DNA of 64,000 bases, taken from Trichormus_B sp936914905. GTDB lineage: Bacteria > Cyanobacteriota > Cyanobacteriia > Cyanobacteriales > Nostocaceae. This document shows, piece after piece, positions 45,742 to 56,130 of the stretch. Positions within the stretch are counted from its first letter, which is position 1; each line of letters starts with the position of its first letter. The notes below the pieces were generated by a model. It worked only from the letters and a program-made list of their open reading frames with translations, did no database searches and was not told the origin of the DNA. The position numbers were made by a program, and so were the translations under genes. The stretch lies in NCBI RefSeq assembly GCF_039871975.1, contig NZ_JBDPLL010000001.1, one strand, 5' to 3'.

Positions 45742-45808
45742 ATTAGGGTGAGTCAGATGTTAAAAATCTGTTGATATTAACCAATTTATAGGTCTGACAC
45801 ACCCTAAT
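45742..45808. repeat. MITE-like inverted repeat
   Basis: Arms attagggtgagtcaga (45742-45757) and tctgacacaccctaat (45793-45808) are reverse complements except at one position, separated by 35 bases. The layout resembles a small terminal inverted-repeat element. Confidence 0.6.
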
Positions 45809-46152
45809 AATATGCTAAATCTAGCAATAACTGTAAATTAGATGCGATCCCCTAAATGAACGGGAATAATTAACTTATAGCCTTCAAATATTCAACTCCG
45901 AGTCTGAAAATTAAGATTGTTACTACCGTAAATCATATTCCCAGGAATATGTTTTTCCAACTTAGTGTTTTAGGAGTTTCACTAATGAAAATTCAAGGAT
46001 TTTGAACCTGTTTTTCCATAAAAAGAACTGAAGAACCAAATTAAGTAACTCTTTTGAAATTGAGACACTAGAATTTTAATGGTGGCTTCTATGATGAATC
46101 TGTGTAAGACTAGTAAGTTACTTCAAGCTATTTTTTAACGGCAGGTCAGGGA

Positions 46153-47520
46153 ATGGCTATTGCTACCATTAATCCCGCTACTGGGAAAACGCTGAAAACT
46201 TTTGAACCACTGAATAATGGGGAATTGCTGCTAAATTGGATTTGGCAAAGTCTGCTTTTGAGGAGTATCGTAGGACTAGTTTTACAGAGCGATCAGACTG
46301 GTTGCAACAAGGAGCAAATATTTGAGAGTAAGAAAAGGCAGATTTTGCCAAATTAATAACCCTGGAAATGGGTAAAACCTTGAAATCTGCGATCTCATAA
46401 GTCAAAAAATGCGCCCTTGTTTGTTGTTACTATGCCGAAAATGCTCGTAATTTTCTCGCTGATGTCACAGTCAAAACCGATGCTAGTCAAAGTTTTGTTA
46501 GATATCAGCCTTTAGGTGTAATTCTCGCTATCATGCCTTGGAATTTCCCCTTCTGGCAAGTTTTCCGCTTTGCTGCACCAGGACTCATGGCTGGAAATGT
46601 AGGTTTACTCAAACACGCATCCAATGTACCTCAGTGTGCTTTGGCAATAGAAGATATTATCAACCGTGCAGGTTTTCCAGTAGGTGTGTTTCAAACTTTA
46701 TTGATCGGTGCTTCTCAAGTTGCGAATTTAATGGCTGATAATCGGGTAAAAGCAGCCACCTTGACGGGAAGCAAACCAGCAGGTGCTTCTTTAGCTGTTG
46801 CTGCTGGCAAATAAATTTAAAAAACCGTCTTGGAATTAGGTGGAAGTGATCCCTTTATAGTATTAGAAAGTGCTGATTTAGAAACAGCAGTACTAACCGC
46901 AGTTACAGCGCGGATATTAAATAATGGAGAATCTTGTATAGCAGCTAAACGCTTTATTTTAACAAAAACAATTGCTGATAAGTTTGAAAAACTGCTGTTA
47001 GAAAAATTCTACACTCTGAAAATTGGTGATCCTCTGGTAACAGAAACAGATATCGGTCCATTGGCAACACCCGATATTCTCCAAGATTTAGACCAACAAG
47101 TCAAAATTGCCATCGAAAGTGGTGGTAAAGTCCTCACAGGAATATCTGATAAAGCAGATCCACCTGTGAGGACTTTACCACCAACTATTATCATAGATAT
47201 TCCTTTAGATCATCCCATTCCCAAAGAAAAATTTTTTCGACCCGTAGCTTTATTATTCCGAGTTGCGGATATTGATGCTGCCATCAAATTAGCGAATGAT
47301 ATACCCTTTTGTTTGGGTGCTAGTGCGTGGACAAATAGTGAAACAGAAAAAAAATCGCCTCATTCAAGAAATTCAAGCAGATGCAGTATTTATTAATAGC
47401 ATGGTTAAATCCGATCCGCGCTTACCTTTTGGGGGAATTAAACGTTCTGGGTATGGTCGAGAATTAAGTATTCAAGGCATAGATGAATTTGTGAATGTAA
47501 AAACTGTTTGGGTTCAGTAA
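46153..47520 (+). pseudogene. Succinate-semialdehyde dehydrogenase-type aldehyde dehydrogenase, broken
   Basis: Reading several frames: MAIATINPATGKTLKTFEPL, SAFEEYRRTSFTERSDWLQQ, DFAKLITLEMGKTLKSAIS, then 46533 (PWNFPFWQVFRFAAPGLMAG, the Rossmann PWNFP), ATLTGSKPAGASLAVAAGK stop, then 46830 (ELGGSDPFIVLESADL, catalytic loop NNGESCIAAKRF) and 47402-47520 (SDPRLPFGGIKRSGYGREL). This is the NAD(P)-dependent succinate-semialdehyde dehydrogenase order. Multiple stops and frameshifts inactivate it. It lies 62 bases before the next broken gene, a decarboxylase, the known pair of the cyanobacterial TCA bypass. Confidence 0.87.
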
Positions 47521-47582
47521 TTGGTGATTGATCATTGGGTTATTAAATTCCCCAGTCCCCAGTATTATTTTGAGGAAATAAA

Positions 47583-49238
47583 ATGAATACGGCAGATTTG
47601 TTAGTACAGTGTTTAGAAAATGAAGGAGTCCAATATGTTTTTGGACTACCAGGTGAAGAAAATTTGCACATTTTAGAAGCTTTAAAAAACTTATCTATTC
47701 AATTTATTACTACTCGTCACGAACAGGGTGCAGCTTTCATGGCGGATGTTTATGGGAGGTTAACTGGTAAAGCCGGAGTCTGTCTTTCCACTCTTGGTCC
47801 TGGTGCTACTAATTTAATGACTGGGGTTGCAGATGCTAACCTTGATGGTGCGCGCTTAGTAGCAATTACCGGACAGGTGGGAACAGATCGAATGCATATT
47901 GAATCCCATCACTATTTAGATTTAGTAGCTATGTTTTCGCCAGTTACTAAGTGGAAGAAGCAGATAGTTAGACCAAGTATTACACCAGAAGTTGTGAGAA
48001 AAGCATTCAAGCGATCGCAAACTGAAAAACCCGGTGTAGTCCACATAGATCTACCTGAAAATATCGCTGCCATGCCCGTGGACTCTAAACCTTTACATAA
48101 GGATAACAGTGAAAAAAGCTATGCTGCTTTTGCTAGTATTCGCGCTGCTGCTGCCATAATTTCTCAAGCAGTTAATCCCATTATATTAGTACTAAACGGG
48201 GCGATTCGTGCCCAAGCTAGTGATGCAGTGATGCAATTTACCACCCAAATAAATATTCCAGTCGTTAATATTTTCATGGGTAAAGGTGTAGTTCCTTACA
48301 CTCATCCTTTAGCACTTTAGTCTGTAGGATTACAACAAAGAGATTTCATTACTCGTGCTTTTGATAATACCTATTTAGTAATTACAATTGACTATGATTT
48401 AATTGAATTCTTCCCCAAAAAATAGAATCCTCACAGCAGAATTTCTATTATAGATATTACTGCTATTTCAGCAGAAATTAAGAGTAGTTACATTCCTAAA
48501 GTCGAAGTTATTGGGGATATTTCTGATTCAGTTAATGAAATATTAAAATTAGCAGACAGACAAGGAAAACCCAATCCCTATGCCATCAGTTTACGTTCTA
48601 ATATTCGCGCTGATTACGAACAATATGCCCATGATAATGGCTTCCCAATAAAACCGCAAAAATTAATTTATGATTTGCGGCAAGTGATGGGACCAGATGA
48701 TATCATCATTTCTGATGTAGGCGCACATAAAATGTGGATTACTAGACATTATCATTGTTATAGTCCTAATACGTGCATTATTTCCAATGAATTTGCAGGA
48801 ATGGGAATTGCCATTCCTAGCGCTTTAGCTGCTAAACTTATCTATCCACATCGTAAAGTTGTAGCAGCTATAGGCGATGGTGGCTTTATGATGAACTGTT
48901 AAGAATTAGAAACAGCTTTACGTGTTGGTACACCTTTTGTCACCTTAATTTTCAATGATGGTGGCTATGGTTTAATTGAATGGAAACAAGAAAATCAATT
49001 TGGTAAAGGTAATTCATCTTTTGTGCATTTTGGTAATCCTGACTTTGTCAAATTAGCCAAAAGTATAGGATTAAGAGGTTACAGGGTTGAATCAGCAACT
49101 GATTTAACTCCTGTTTTAATTCCTGTCCTCAAAGAGGCCCTAATTCAAAATGTTCCTGCAGTAATAGATTGTCGTGTAGATTATCGAGAAAACCACCATT
49201 TTAGTCAAAAAGCTAGTGAGTTAAATTATGATATTTAA
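47583..49238 (+). pseudogene. ogdA: 2-oxoglutarate decarboxylase (OgdA-like, acetolactate synthase family), three nonsense codons
   Basis: A ThDP enzyme frame begins NTADLLVQCLENEGVQYVFG (FGLPGEENLHIL; HEQGAAFMADVYGRLTGKAG) and ends DCRVDYRENHHFSQKASELN. Across 1,656 bases the frame is unbroken apart from three single-base stops: TAG at 48318 (Trp in the LALWSVG context), TAG near 48423 (KKW) and TAA at 48900 (CQELE, Gln). The sequence resembles the enzyme that, with succinate-semialdehyde dehydrogenase, converts 2-oxoglutarate to succinate in cyanobacteria. ThDP-binding GDGGFMMNC is retained. Identity as 2-oxoglutarate decarboxylase rather than acetolactate synthase rests on its pairing with the aldehyde dehydrogenase. 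Confidence 0.85.
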
Positions 49239-49252
49239 TAGGTAATCACTAA

Positions 49253-50115
49253 TCACCCCCTTACATTTTCCGCACTCTTCATCTGATGGGACGTAAAAAT
49301 TCGATTTCTAGGACTAAACAACAAAGCTAATATAAACAAACCAGAGACTACTAACACAATTACAGGGACGGAAGGTATATTATAAAAATAGCTGAGATAC
49401 ATTCCGCTATTACTAGAAATAACCCCAATTAGCGCACCTGAAATCATTACCTCATGCAAGCGTTTAACTAATAAATAAGCCGTTGCACCAGGAGTAATTA
49501 AAACTGATAATACTAAAATCACTCCTACAGCTTTCATGCTAGCAACAATTGTTAAAGTAATTAACAATATTAACCCAAAATTTAGGCGATTAACTGGTAA
49601 ACCAGCGGCTTGTGCGCCCAAGGGATCAAAGGTATAAAATGAAAGCTCCTTGTATAGTGCAACAACAACTATTAATACAATCATTGCAATGATACTTGTA
49701 TCTCGTACTTCATTAACAGTTACGCTGAGAATTTTACGAAAAAGGAAGTGATTGAGGTCAATTTTATTGCTTTTTTGAAAGATGGTAATGAGGGTGACAT
49801 CAAGGGCAAAAAAGCTGAAAATACTATCCCCATTGCTGCATCATCTTTGATGGGGGAACGGATTTTAATAAAAGCTATGGCCATTGTACTTAAAATCCCG
49901 GCAATAAATACCCCGACAAAAATATTAGCACCAATTATGAATGTGATCGCTAATCCTGGTAATACGGAATGACTAATAGCATCTCCTAGTAGTGTTAGGC
50001 GTTGTACCATTAAATAACTACCAACTACTGCACACAATAGGCCTACTAAGATGGCGATAATTAGGGAACGTTGCATGAAGACATATTGCAACGGTTCAAT
50101 TAGTGTATTAAGCAT
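49253..50115 (-). pseudogene. Mn/Zn ABC transporter permease (MntB/ZnuB-type), single frameshift
   Basis: From ATG 50115 (MLNTLIEPLQYVFMQRSLII) the family motifs are DAISHSVLPGLAITFIIGAN and KDDAAMGIVFSAF. A run of six T on the minus strand (49808-49813) appears to lack one base. Restoring one base gives FALDVTLITIFQKSNKIDLN and then the open part 49253-49684 (DPLGAQAAGLPVNRLNFGLI; LITPGATAYLLV). About 287 residues in total, full length. It is the only lesion seen, so the loss may be recent or even a sequencing error. The ATPase lies upstream on the same strand, the binding protein divergent. Confidence 0.85.
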
Positions 50116-50191
50116 GAATAAAAATGAACCACGAAGGTAGGAAGTACACCAAGGAAGACAGGAAGAGGAGGAGAGACATGAATAATCATAA

Positions 50192-50929
50192 CTAAGCTGC
50201 AAAGTACATGACTTTTCCGTTGTAAGCACTATGGAGGTTTTCTTCTGTGAAGACTTGTTGGCGGGAACCTGTGGCGATTAATTCGCAATTTAGTAAGATT
50301 AAATCATCAAAACTGGTAATAGATTGGACTAAGTCGTGATTAACAACTAAGATAGTTTTATTCTCTGCTGCTAGTTCGTGGAAAATTTCAAAAATTATAG
50401 TTTGGGTTTTTTGATCTATTCCTACAAATGGTTCATCAAAACAAAATATCTCTGCTTGTTGGGTTAAAGCACGCGCTAAAAAACCCTTTGTTGTTGTCCT
50501 CCAGAAAGTTCACCAATGGGGCGGTTTTCTAATTCTTTCATCCCCACTCTTTCTAAGGCTTCTTTAACTACTTAGCGACTAACTGTGGAAGAACTATGCA
50601 ACCAACCTGTTTTTTTTACACGCCCCATCATCACTACATCCCAAACTGTAGCTGGATAGTTACAGTCAATTTGCCTACCTTGTGGTACAGTGGTACATAA
50701 GCTACTTGATCTAGTTGCTGCATTAAAATTTCTTGTATAAAACCTGACCGCTACTTATAGGAACTAATCCTAAGATGGCCTTCATCAAGGTACTTTTACC
50801 AGCACCATTAGGTCCAAAAATTCCTGTCAGTTTTCCTAATTTAATAATGCAGTTAACATCCCGCAAAGCTTCCTGTCTACGGTAATGTACTCCTAAATGG
50901 GAGATGTTAATGGCTGCTGTAGAATTCAT
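50192..50929 (-). pseudogene. Mn/Zn ABC transporter ATPase (MntA/ZnuC-type), frameshifted
   Basis: From ATG 50929: MNSTAAINISHLGVHYRRQE, Walker A GPNGAGKSTLMKAILGL, a break, then QIDCNYPATVWDVVMMGRVK, VKEALERVGMKELENRPIGE and the signature LSGGQQQRV. After another break come Walker B-like CFDEPFVGIDQKTQTI and LVVNHDLVQSITSF, ending KVMYFAA at 50192. At least two frameshifts and one stop (at about 50572) inactivate it. It is the partner of the permease and of the binding protein at 51106. Confidence 0.87.
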
Positions 50930-51105
50930 ATCAGTAGATTTTCTGGCTTGTGTGGGTGTCTCTTCTACTTGTCTCCGTCAGGGGCTAAATTTTTTCTAAA
51001 AAGAAATATTTTGCATAACCGTAGTTAAATAATCATTCTTTGAGCTTACTATAAAAATGAGATAAACATGAAAAAACCTATAATTAGAATTAATCTTTAA
51101 GATTA

Positions 51106-52084
51106 ATGAAACTAATAATTAGTATCAAGGGCAATACTGTGTTAAAGAAAACAAATATTTCTCATTTATCTCTGGCAATGTTATTACCTTTAGCATTATT
51201 CAGTTGTAAGCCATCAGACTCTCAAGCACCAAGAAATGGAAAGCGGCATCTTGTCGCAACAAGTACCATCATTGCTGATTTAGCCCAGGAGGTTGTAGGA
51301 GAGGAAGTAAAGGTCCTCTAGTATCCTCAAGCCTGGTGCAGACCCTCACGTTTATGAACTAGTACCCGCAGATAGTTGAGTTTTAGAAACAGCAGACTTA
51401 ATTTTATATAACGATTCTAAGTTAGAACCGGGAATTATTAAGTGAATGAATGCTGCTGGTGGGAAAGCACGCAAGTTAGCAGTAGGGGAAGTTATCAAAC
51501 CTTTAAAGTTACAAAAAAGTAAAGGAGAAATTGTTCCCGATCCTCATGTTTGGGAAAGTGTAGAAAATGTCATATCTATGATAAGAGCAATTAAAGAAGT
51601 ATTAATTGAGTTATCACCAGAAGACAAAGATAAATTTACTCAAAAAGCTGGCGAATTGACTGAAGAATTACAACAGTTAAATAACTGGATTAAGCAACAA
51701 ATTTAAACTATTCCTCTAGAAAAACGGAAACTTATCACTACCCATGATGCTTTTCAATATTATGGAAATAATTATGGAATGGAAATTGCGGGAACTTTAA
51801 TTGGTATTAGCACAGAATAACAACCAAGTGCCCAAACGGTTAGTAAATGACTAGATTCAGTTAAAAAAAGGCGTACCTGCAATTTTTGCGGAAACCACAA
51901 TTAACCCAGCTGTAATTACCAGTGTTGCCCAAGAAGCAGGGGTAAAAGTTGCCAAAAATCAACTTTACTCTGATTCTATTGGTGTAAAAGGAAGTGATGG
52001 TGATACTTATATAAAAATGATGGAAGCTAATACTCGCACTATTGTGGAAGGGTTCGGGGGTAAGTATACGCCCTTTGTGTTGAA
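51106..52084 (+). pseudogene. Mn/Zn-binding lipoprotein (MntC/ZnuA-type), many stops
   Basis: Signal peptide and lipobox-like LSLAMLLPLALFSC (about 25-38), then HLVATSTIIADLAQEVVGEE. After a frameshift come KPGADPHVYELVPADS, a TGA, VLETADLILYNDSKLEPGII and TGA, MNAAGGKARKLAVGEVIKPL, VPDPHVWESVENVISMIRAI, stop, THDAFQYYGNNYGMEIAGTL. A further frameshift at about 51870 precedes TINPAVITSVAQEAGVKVAK. The cluster A-1 substrate-binding protein layout is clear (metal ligands in DPHVY, DPHVW, THDAF). It is truncated at its 3' end by the ISKra4-type element. Divergent from the ATPase. Confidence 0.85.
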
Positions 52085-53154
52085 GGGAGCATCGAGTTTT
52101 GGTAGAAAGACTCAAATAGCAAGCAAACCATTGAGATCAGCACAACAAAGGAAAAGCATTTGATAGGTACTTTTAACATTCCACTATGCGCCAGAAATTT
52201 TAATTCTTGCTCCAATCTGTTTAAGAGCAGATTCGACAGATCCAGAACCAATAGAACACAGTTCTACAGCTTGGTAGTAGCTGTAGTTAATAATGCGAGT
52301 GCGATATTTTTTCCTGATCTTGAAAAAGTTTTTAACTTATTTACCTCGAAAATTATTAAATAAAGCTTGAATTAGCTCTATCTGACCTTGCCACAATAAA
52401 CTCTCAACAGCTTGGAGACCCTTTAAAGAACCACCAAAAGATTCTCTTTGAGGTGATACCAATCCAAAATTTCCAAAGGTTTGAATTTCTCAGTTCCAAA
52501 CTGTTTAACTAAATTCCAAACTCCATCATGACCATCCCCCAAACAGACACGGGGGTTAACCAAAGACTGGCTATTAACATAATCAACTAATGATTGGTTG
52601 TCATCAAAAAATGCCCCATAATCAATTCCTTGTAAACGAACGGTTTTATAGTCTCGCCAGTAGCAGCCTGCTTGTGGTAGCTCCCGATCTTGTTCTACAA
52701 CTAGTTTTTGTTGTGTTCTATGACCAACTTTTACTCCTGTTAATGCCTCAATTTCAACTTCTGCTTTTTGATATGATTCCTTAGCTGATAGCCTCAAGCA
52801 GCACTTTTGAAGTAATGGACTTAATCGACTTCTTGGCTTCAAACCCAGTCTTTGCAACTGTTTAGCTTTTAGTTTTAGTTCTCCTACCAAGGTTTTGACT
52901 TTCCTGGTTTGACCTACTTTCCTTCCGGTTGTTTGTTCCATAAAAAAAGGGCTATTTCTGGACTTACCAGTTCTAATATTTGACTCCTTACTGTTTTTTC
53001 TATGCCTTCCAAGTCTCTTATCTGACTTTTGTCTCACAATCTTGCCAATTCTGCTAAGCGGGCTTTGAGCCGTTCTTTTTTATCCTGGTTCATGGTTGCT
53101 AATCCACACTTGTTTATCCTAAAACTTGTGTCTCTTCCAAGAGTAGATGCTCCC
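52085..53154 (-). mobile_element. ISKra4-type insertion sequence
   Basis: Ends gggagcatc (52085-52093) and gatgctccc (53146-53154) are inverted, and the similarity continues for about 27 bases with mismatches. The element is about 1.07 kb with one decayed transposase on the minus strand. It cuts the 3' end of the metal-binding lipoprotein relic. Flanks show ttgttgaa-like sequences on both sides, but a clean target duplication is not established. Confidence 0.7.
52110..53093 (-). pseudogene. ISKra4-family transposase, frameshifted and shortened
   Basis: From ATG 53093 (MNQDKKERLKARLAELARL, TGA) through 52423-53037: SPLLQKCCLRLSAKESYQKA, EIEALTGVKVGHRTQQKLVV, GCYWRDYKTVRLQGIDYGAF, NPRVCLGDGHDGVWNLVKQF, LEILDWYHLKENLL. 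A frameshifted C-terminal part follows (SLKGLQAVESLLWQGQIELI). The LGDGHDGVWNLV and LDWYHLKENL motifs identify the family. The segment with the first catalytic aspartate, normally between the ELPQA and GCYWRDYK motifs, seems deleted. Inactive. Confidence 0.83.
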
Positions 53155-53483
53155 TTTGTTGAAGAAGTAAATCTTATTCTTAAACTCTCTCTAGAGAAAG
53201 AACTACTTACATTTTGGATTGTCTAGATTGATATTGCAGTCCTATTTGAATCAAAACTTACGCACTTTGACCAAAAAACTGTCATTCTAAATGTAGCGTT
53301 AGCGAAATGAAGAATCACCGAGATACTTTGCTACTCTGCGCGAACAGTATGACAAAAAATATTTTGCGTAAGTCCCATAAGTTATGAATTTACTGATGAA
53401 GACCAGACTTTCATCCAGGATTGTTATATAGAGAAATGAGATCCGCTACTCATGCAGAGAACTTACACATTGGACTTTAAACC
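53155..53483 (+). other. Intergenic region before the small hypothetical gene
   Basis: 330 bases. Includes cgtagcgttagcgaaatg and tctgcgcgaacagtatgac motifs of the dispersed repeat type, then an AT-rich promoter-like stretch. Nothing more recognised. Confidence 0.4.
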
Positions 53484-53822
53484 ATGACTAATAATCAAGA
53501 TAATCAAGATAACCAAATTAATCAGCCAGTAAGTGAAGATAGCTTTTCTAGAAAAGAACCAAATGTTAAAGAAAGGAACTTAACTGCAAATCCTGGGGAT
53601 AGAATCTCTGAAAAACCCCAATCAATTGAAGAAAAAGCCCAACAAGTTGCTGTAGACGTACCTGATATTATTGGTGATCACATAAAAGTTCCAACTTATT
53701 TTATAGTGGAAACTCCTGATGGTGAGAAAAAAGCCCTCCACCATGTCAGAGATGCAGAAGAAATCTCTGATATGATTCGTCAAGCGCGAGTCGATGAAGA
53801 AGGAAATCGTATTTGGTGGTAA
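53484..53822 (+). CDS. Conserved cyanobacterial hypothetical protein, 112 aa
   Basis: The hydrophilic N-terminal half is of low complexity (NNQDNQDNQINQPVSEDSFS). The compact C-terminal half reads PDIIGDHIKVPTYFIVETPD, GEKKALHHVRDAEEISDMIR, ending QARVDEEGNRIWW. No membrane segment or signal. Unknown role. The gene is intact amid decayed DNA, which suggests selection. It stands alone, with the divergent MscS gene facing it from downstream. Confidence 0.7.
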   Translation: MTNNQDNQDNQINQPVSEDSFSRKEPNVKERNLTANPGDRISEKPQSIEEKAQQVAVDVPDIIGDHIKVPTYFIVETPDGEKKALHHVRDAEEISDMIRQARVDEEGNRIWW

Positions 53823-54006
53823 AGGTATAGAGGAAGAATTCAAAATTCAAAATTCAAAAAATGGGAATTAGGGAATGGGGAATATATCTTTACTTCTACC
53901 TCCTGACTCCTGATAGCCTATCCTAAGGGAAGCAAGCTGCACTTAGTATTCCTATAGCTTGCGTGGCGAGGCAGAAGTCATAGGCATGGCCGTGGAGTAA
54001 GCCATG

Positions 54007-55632
54007 CTACTGAACTGCTTCATCTGAATCATTTCTCGCAGAATTGAACAGTTGAGGATGATTAACTAAAATGGTTTGTTGAGGTATGGGAATGGAAATT
54101 CCAACTTGATCTAAGGCAATTTTTAGACGACGACGATATTCTCTCGCTACTTCCCATTGTTTCAGGGGTTGTGTTTTAATCCAGACACGAATCATCATAC
54201 CGCGATCGCTAAAATTATCAATTCCTAAAATACTCGGTTTTTCAATGATTTCTCGCTTCCATTTTGGTTCTTGATTCATGTTCAAAGCTACATCTTCAAT
54301 TAACTTCAAAACCTCATCAATATTGGCTTGATATGAAACCGGAATAGTTAAATCTGCCCGTGACCATCGACTAGAAAGATTGGCAACTACTTTGATTTCA
54401 CTATTGGGAATAGTAATCAAACGTCCTTCTGCATCCCGTACTTGAGTCATGCGTAAGTTGAGGTTCTCAACTAAACCTCCTACGTTTCCCACATTAATCA
54501 CATCACCAAGGGCATATTGATCTTCGATGATGATCAAAAAGCCATTAATAGCATCTTTAATTAAGTTTTGAGAAGCGAGAGATACAGCTACACCAATTAA
54601 ACCAGCACCTGCTAACAAAGGAACTATATCTATACCTAATAAAATCAAAGTAGATAAAATCCCTACTCCCATGCAAATGAGGGTAGTAATGCTTTTTGTT
54701 ACTCCTGAAAATGTGGAAACTCTTAACTCCATCCGTTCTGAAGTTTCTGAATTTAATAAAAAACCACCGCTAATTAGAGTTGTCGTAAATTTATCAATCA
54801 GGGCATAACTAAGCCGAATTGCCACATAAGTTCCTAATACCACAATAGCTACTTTTACAGGAATTTGGGCAACTGCAAGAAGTGCCATTTGTAATGCTCT
54901 GGTGTAGGGGAATAAACCCAATATTACAAAAGTTCCACCTCCCCAAATACCTGTTTGAGTTAATTGAAATAGGCGGTTTTTCACTTCTGCTAAATGTTGA
55001 TGTTCCTGTTGATTTAGTTGGGTTTTAATAGGTTCATTTGTTTCTGCATCTGGACAAATTGGTTCTAAATTGTCTTTTTGAGAATGGCGTTGATAACGAT
55101 ATATTAACAAACTTGACAAGATCATTGCCAAAGCAATAGCACCAGCTATTTTACCTTGGTTAATTAAAGATGACGTTTGGCGTTCTTCCTTAGAAATTTC
55201 CAGGTTTTTCTGCAAATTATCAGCGATTTCATTAGCTAATGTTAACGCCTCTAATTGACGTAATTTAGCATCTTGAGAATTGATGGTCATCAGATATTTG
55301 CCATTGATATAAATTACTGGCAAATCTTTGCTTCTTCGGATTTGTATCTTAAATTCTGGTGCAGTTGATTGAAAGTAATCTTGACTAATTTCCTGTAAAT
55401 TCTGTTGGATAGTCCGTAAACGCTCGGAAACATCGTTTTTTGATGCAGCAATTTGAAATAATGGGCGACCATCTAAATAAATCCATTCAGAAACAGTTTG
55501 ACTTTCAGTCAGATTACTTACACTACCAGGAGTTTGCAAGTAGGGTAAAAGAGGAATCTGGGCTATAACTTTTGGAATAGAGATAACAATAACGCCCATT
55601 GAAACTGCGACTGCTAAAAATCTTAAACGCAC
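54007..55632 (-). CDS. MscS-family mechanosensitive channel with extracytoplasmic leader
   Basis: 541 residues. N-terminal signal-like helix (FLAVAVSMGVIVISIPKVIA) followed by a periplasmic region (about 25-165). Several membrane segments follow (about 166-370), the last being the pore-lining TM3 (LLAGAGLIGVAVSLASQNLI, then KDAINGFLIIIEDQYALGDV). The beta domain (GGLVENLNLRMTQVRDAEGR, then LITIPNSEIK) and C-terminal vestibule region follow. It is an emergency osmotic release valve of the small-conductance type. Its start is at 55632, preceded on the minus strand by ggaggt, a clear ribosome-binding site. Intact. Confidence 0.93.
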   Translation of the reverse strand: MRLRFLAVAVSMGVIVISIPKVIAQIPLLPYLQTPGSVSNLTESQTVSEWIYLDGRPLFQIAASKNDVSERLRTIQQNLQEISQDYFQSTAPEFKIQIRRSKDLPVIYINGKYLMTINSQDAKLRQLEALTLANEIADNLQKNLEISKEERQTSSLINQGKIAGAIALAMILSSLLIYRYQRHSQKDNLEPICPDAETNEPIKTQLNQQEHQHLAEVKNRLFQLTQTGIWGGGTFVILGLFPYTRALQMALLAVAQIPVKVAIVVLGTYVAIRLSYALIDKFTTTLISGGFLLNSETSERMELRVSTFSGVTKSITTLICMGVGILSTLILLGIDIVPLLAGAGLIGVAVSLASQNLIKDAINGFLIIIEDQYALGDVINVGNVGGLVENLNLRMTQVRDAEGRLITIPNSEIKVVANLSSRWSRADLTIPVSYQANIDEVLKLIEDVALNMNQEPKWKREIIEKPSILGIDNFSDRGMMIRVWIKTQPLKQWEVAREYRRRLKIALDQVGISIPIPQQTILVNHPQLFNSARNDSDEAVQ

Positions 55633-56130
55633 TCAAATACCTCCTTGAATTAAATTTATGATCTGGTAATTATAGAGTCATTTCCAAGATAGAGGCTATA
55701 TTATCTATCTTTGGTTAAATCTGCCTTTAATTGCTGTTATTTCTATCTGTAGATAGATTCGCTATATATATTGTTCGCTATTGATCGCTATTACTAGACC
55801 TGTTGTTGATAACACTAATAGCGGAGATTGGTGAAAATTGATAACTTGGATCAAAATTTGGATAAAAACTGTGATTGATAAATTCTCTCTTTTTTCTGTT
55901 ATATCCCCTCAGATTCGGCAATTACAGCGAAAATTTGCTACTTATAAGAAATTCTTGTTAAAGTACGTAAAGGTTTTTAGACCTTTTGTAAGTATTCAGG
56001 AGTCAGGAGTCAGAATACTTGATAAATTGGTATATTATCAAATAGTGAGTTTGATCACAAGTTGTCGAAAACTGACTGCTGATAGCTGAATGCTGATGAC
56101 CTTATTTGTTTTTTTTAGAGGATAATTTGA
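55633..56130 (+). other. Intergenic region between divergent mscS and ahcY
   Basis: 500 bases: divergent promoters expected, repeat copy C at 55988-56097, and a purine-rich tagaggataatttga just before ahcY that gives a ribosome-binding site (gagg). No gene. Confidence 0.45.
55988..56097 (+). repeat. Dispersed ~120-bp repeat, copy C
   Basis: Starts gtaagtattcaggagtcagg and resembles copies A and B over the first half (attggtatattatcaaat), then diverges with a ctgactgctgatagctg region. It precedes ahcY. Confidence 0.65.

Larger units (their letters stand above)
45548..46152 (+). other. Intergenic region with tandem repeat and hairpin, no gene
   Basis: 600 bases: tandem repeat at 45571-45660, inverted repeat at 45742-45808 (separate entries) and AT-rich spacer up to the decayed dehydrogenase. 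No reading frame with family resemblance. Confidence 0.5.

Noticed and set aside
47583..49238. Stop codon readthrough in ogdA (suppression of TAG)
   Set aside because: The third stop is TAA, the neighbouring partner gene is also broken, and other genes show the same kind of stop; ordinary decay is simpler.
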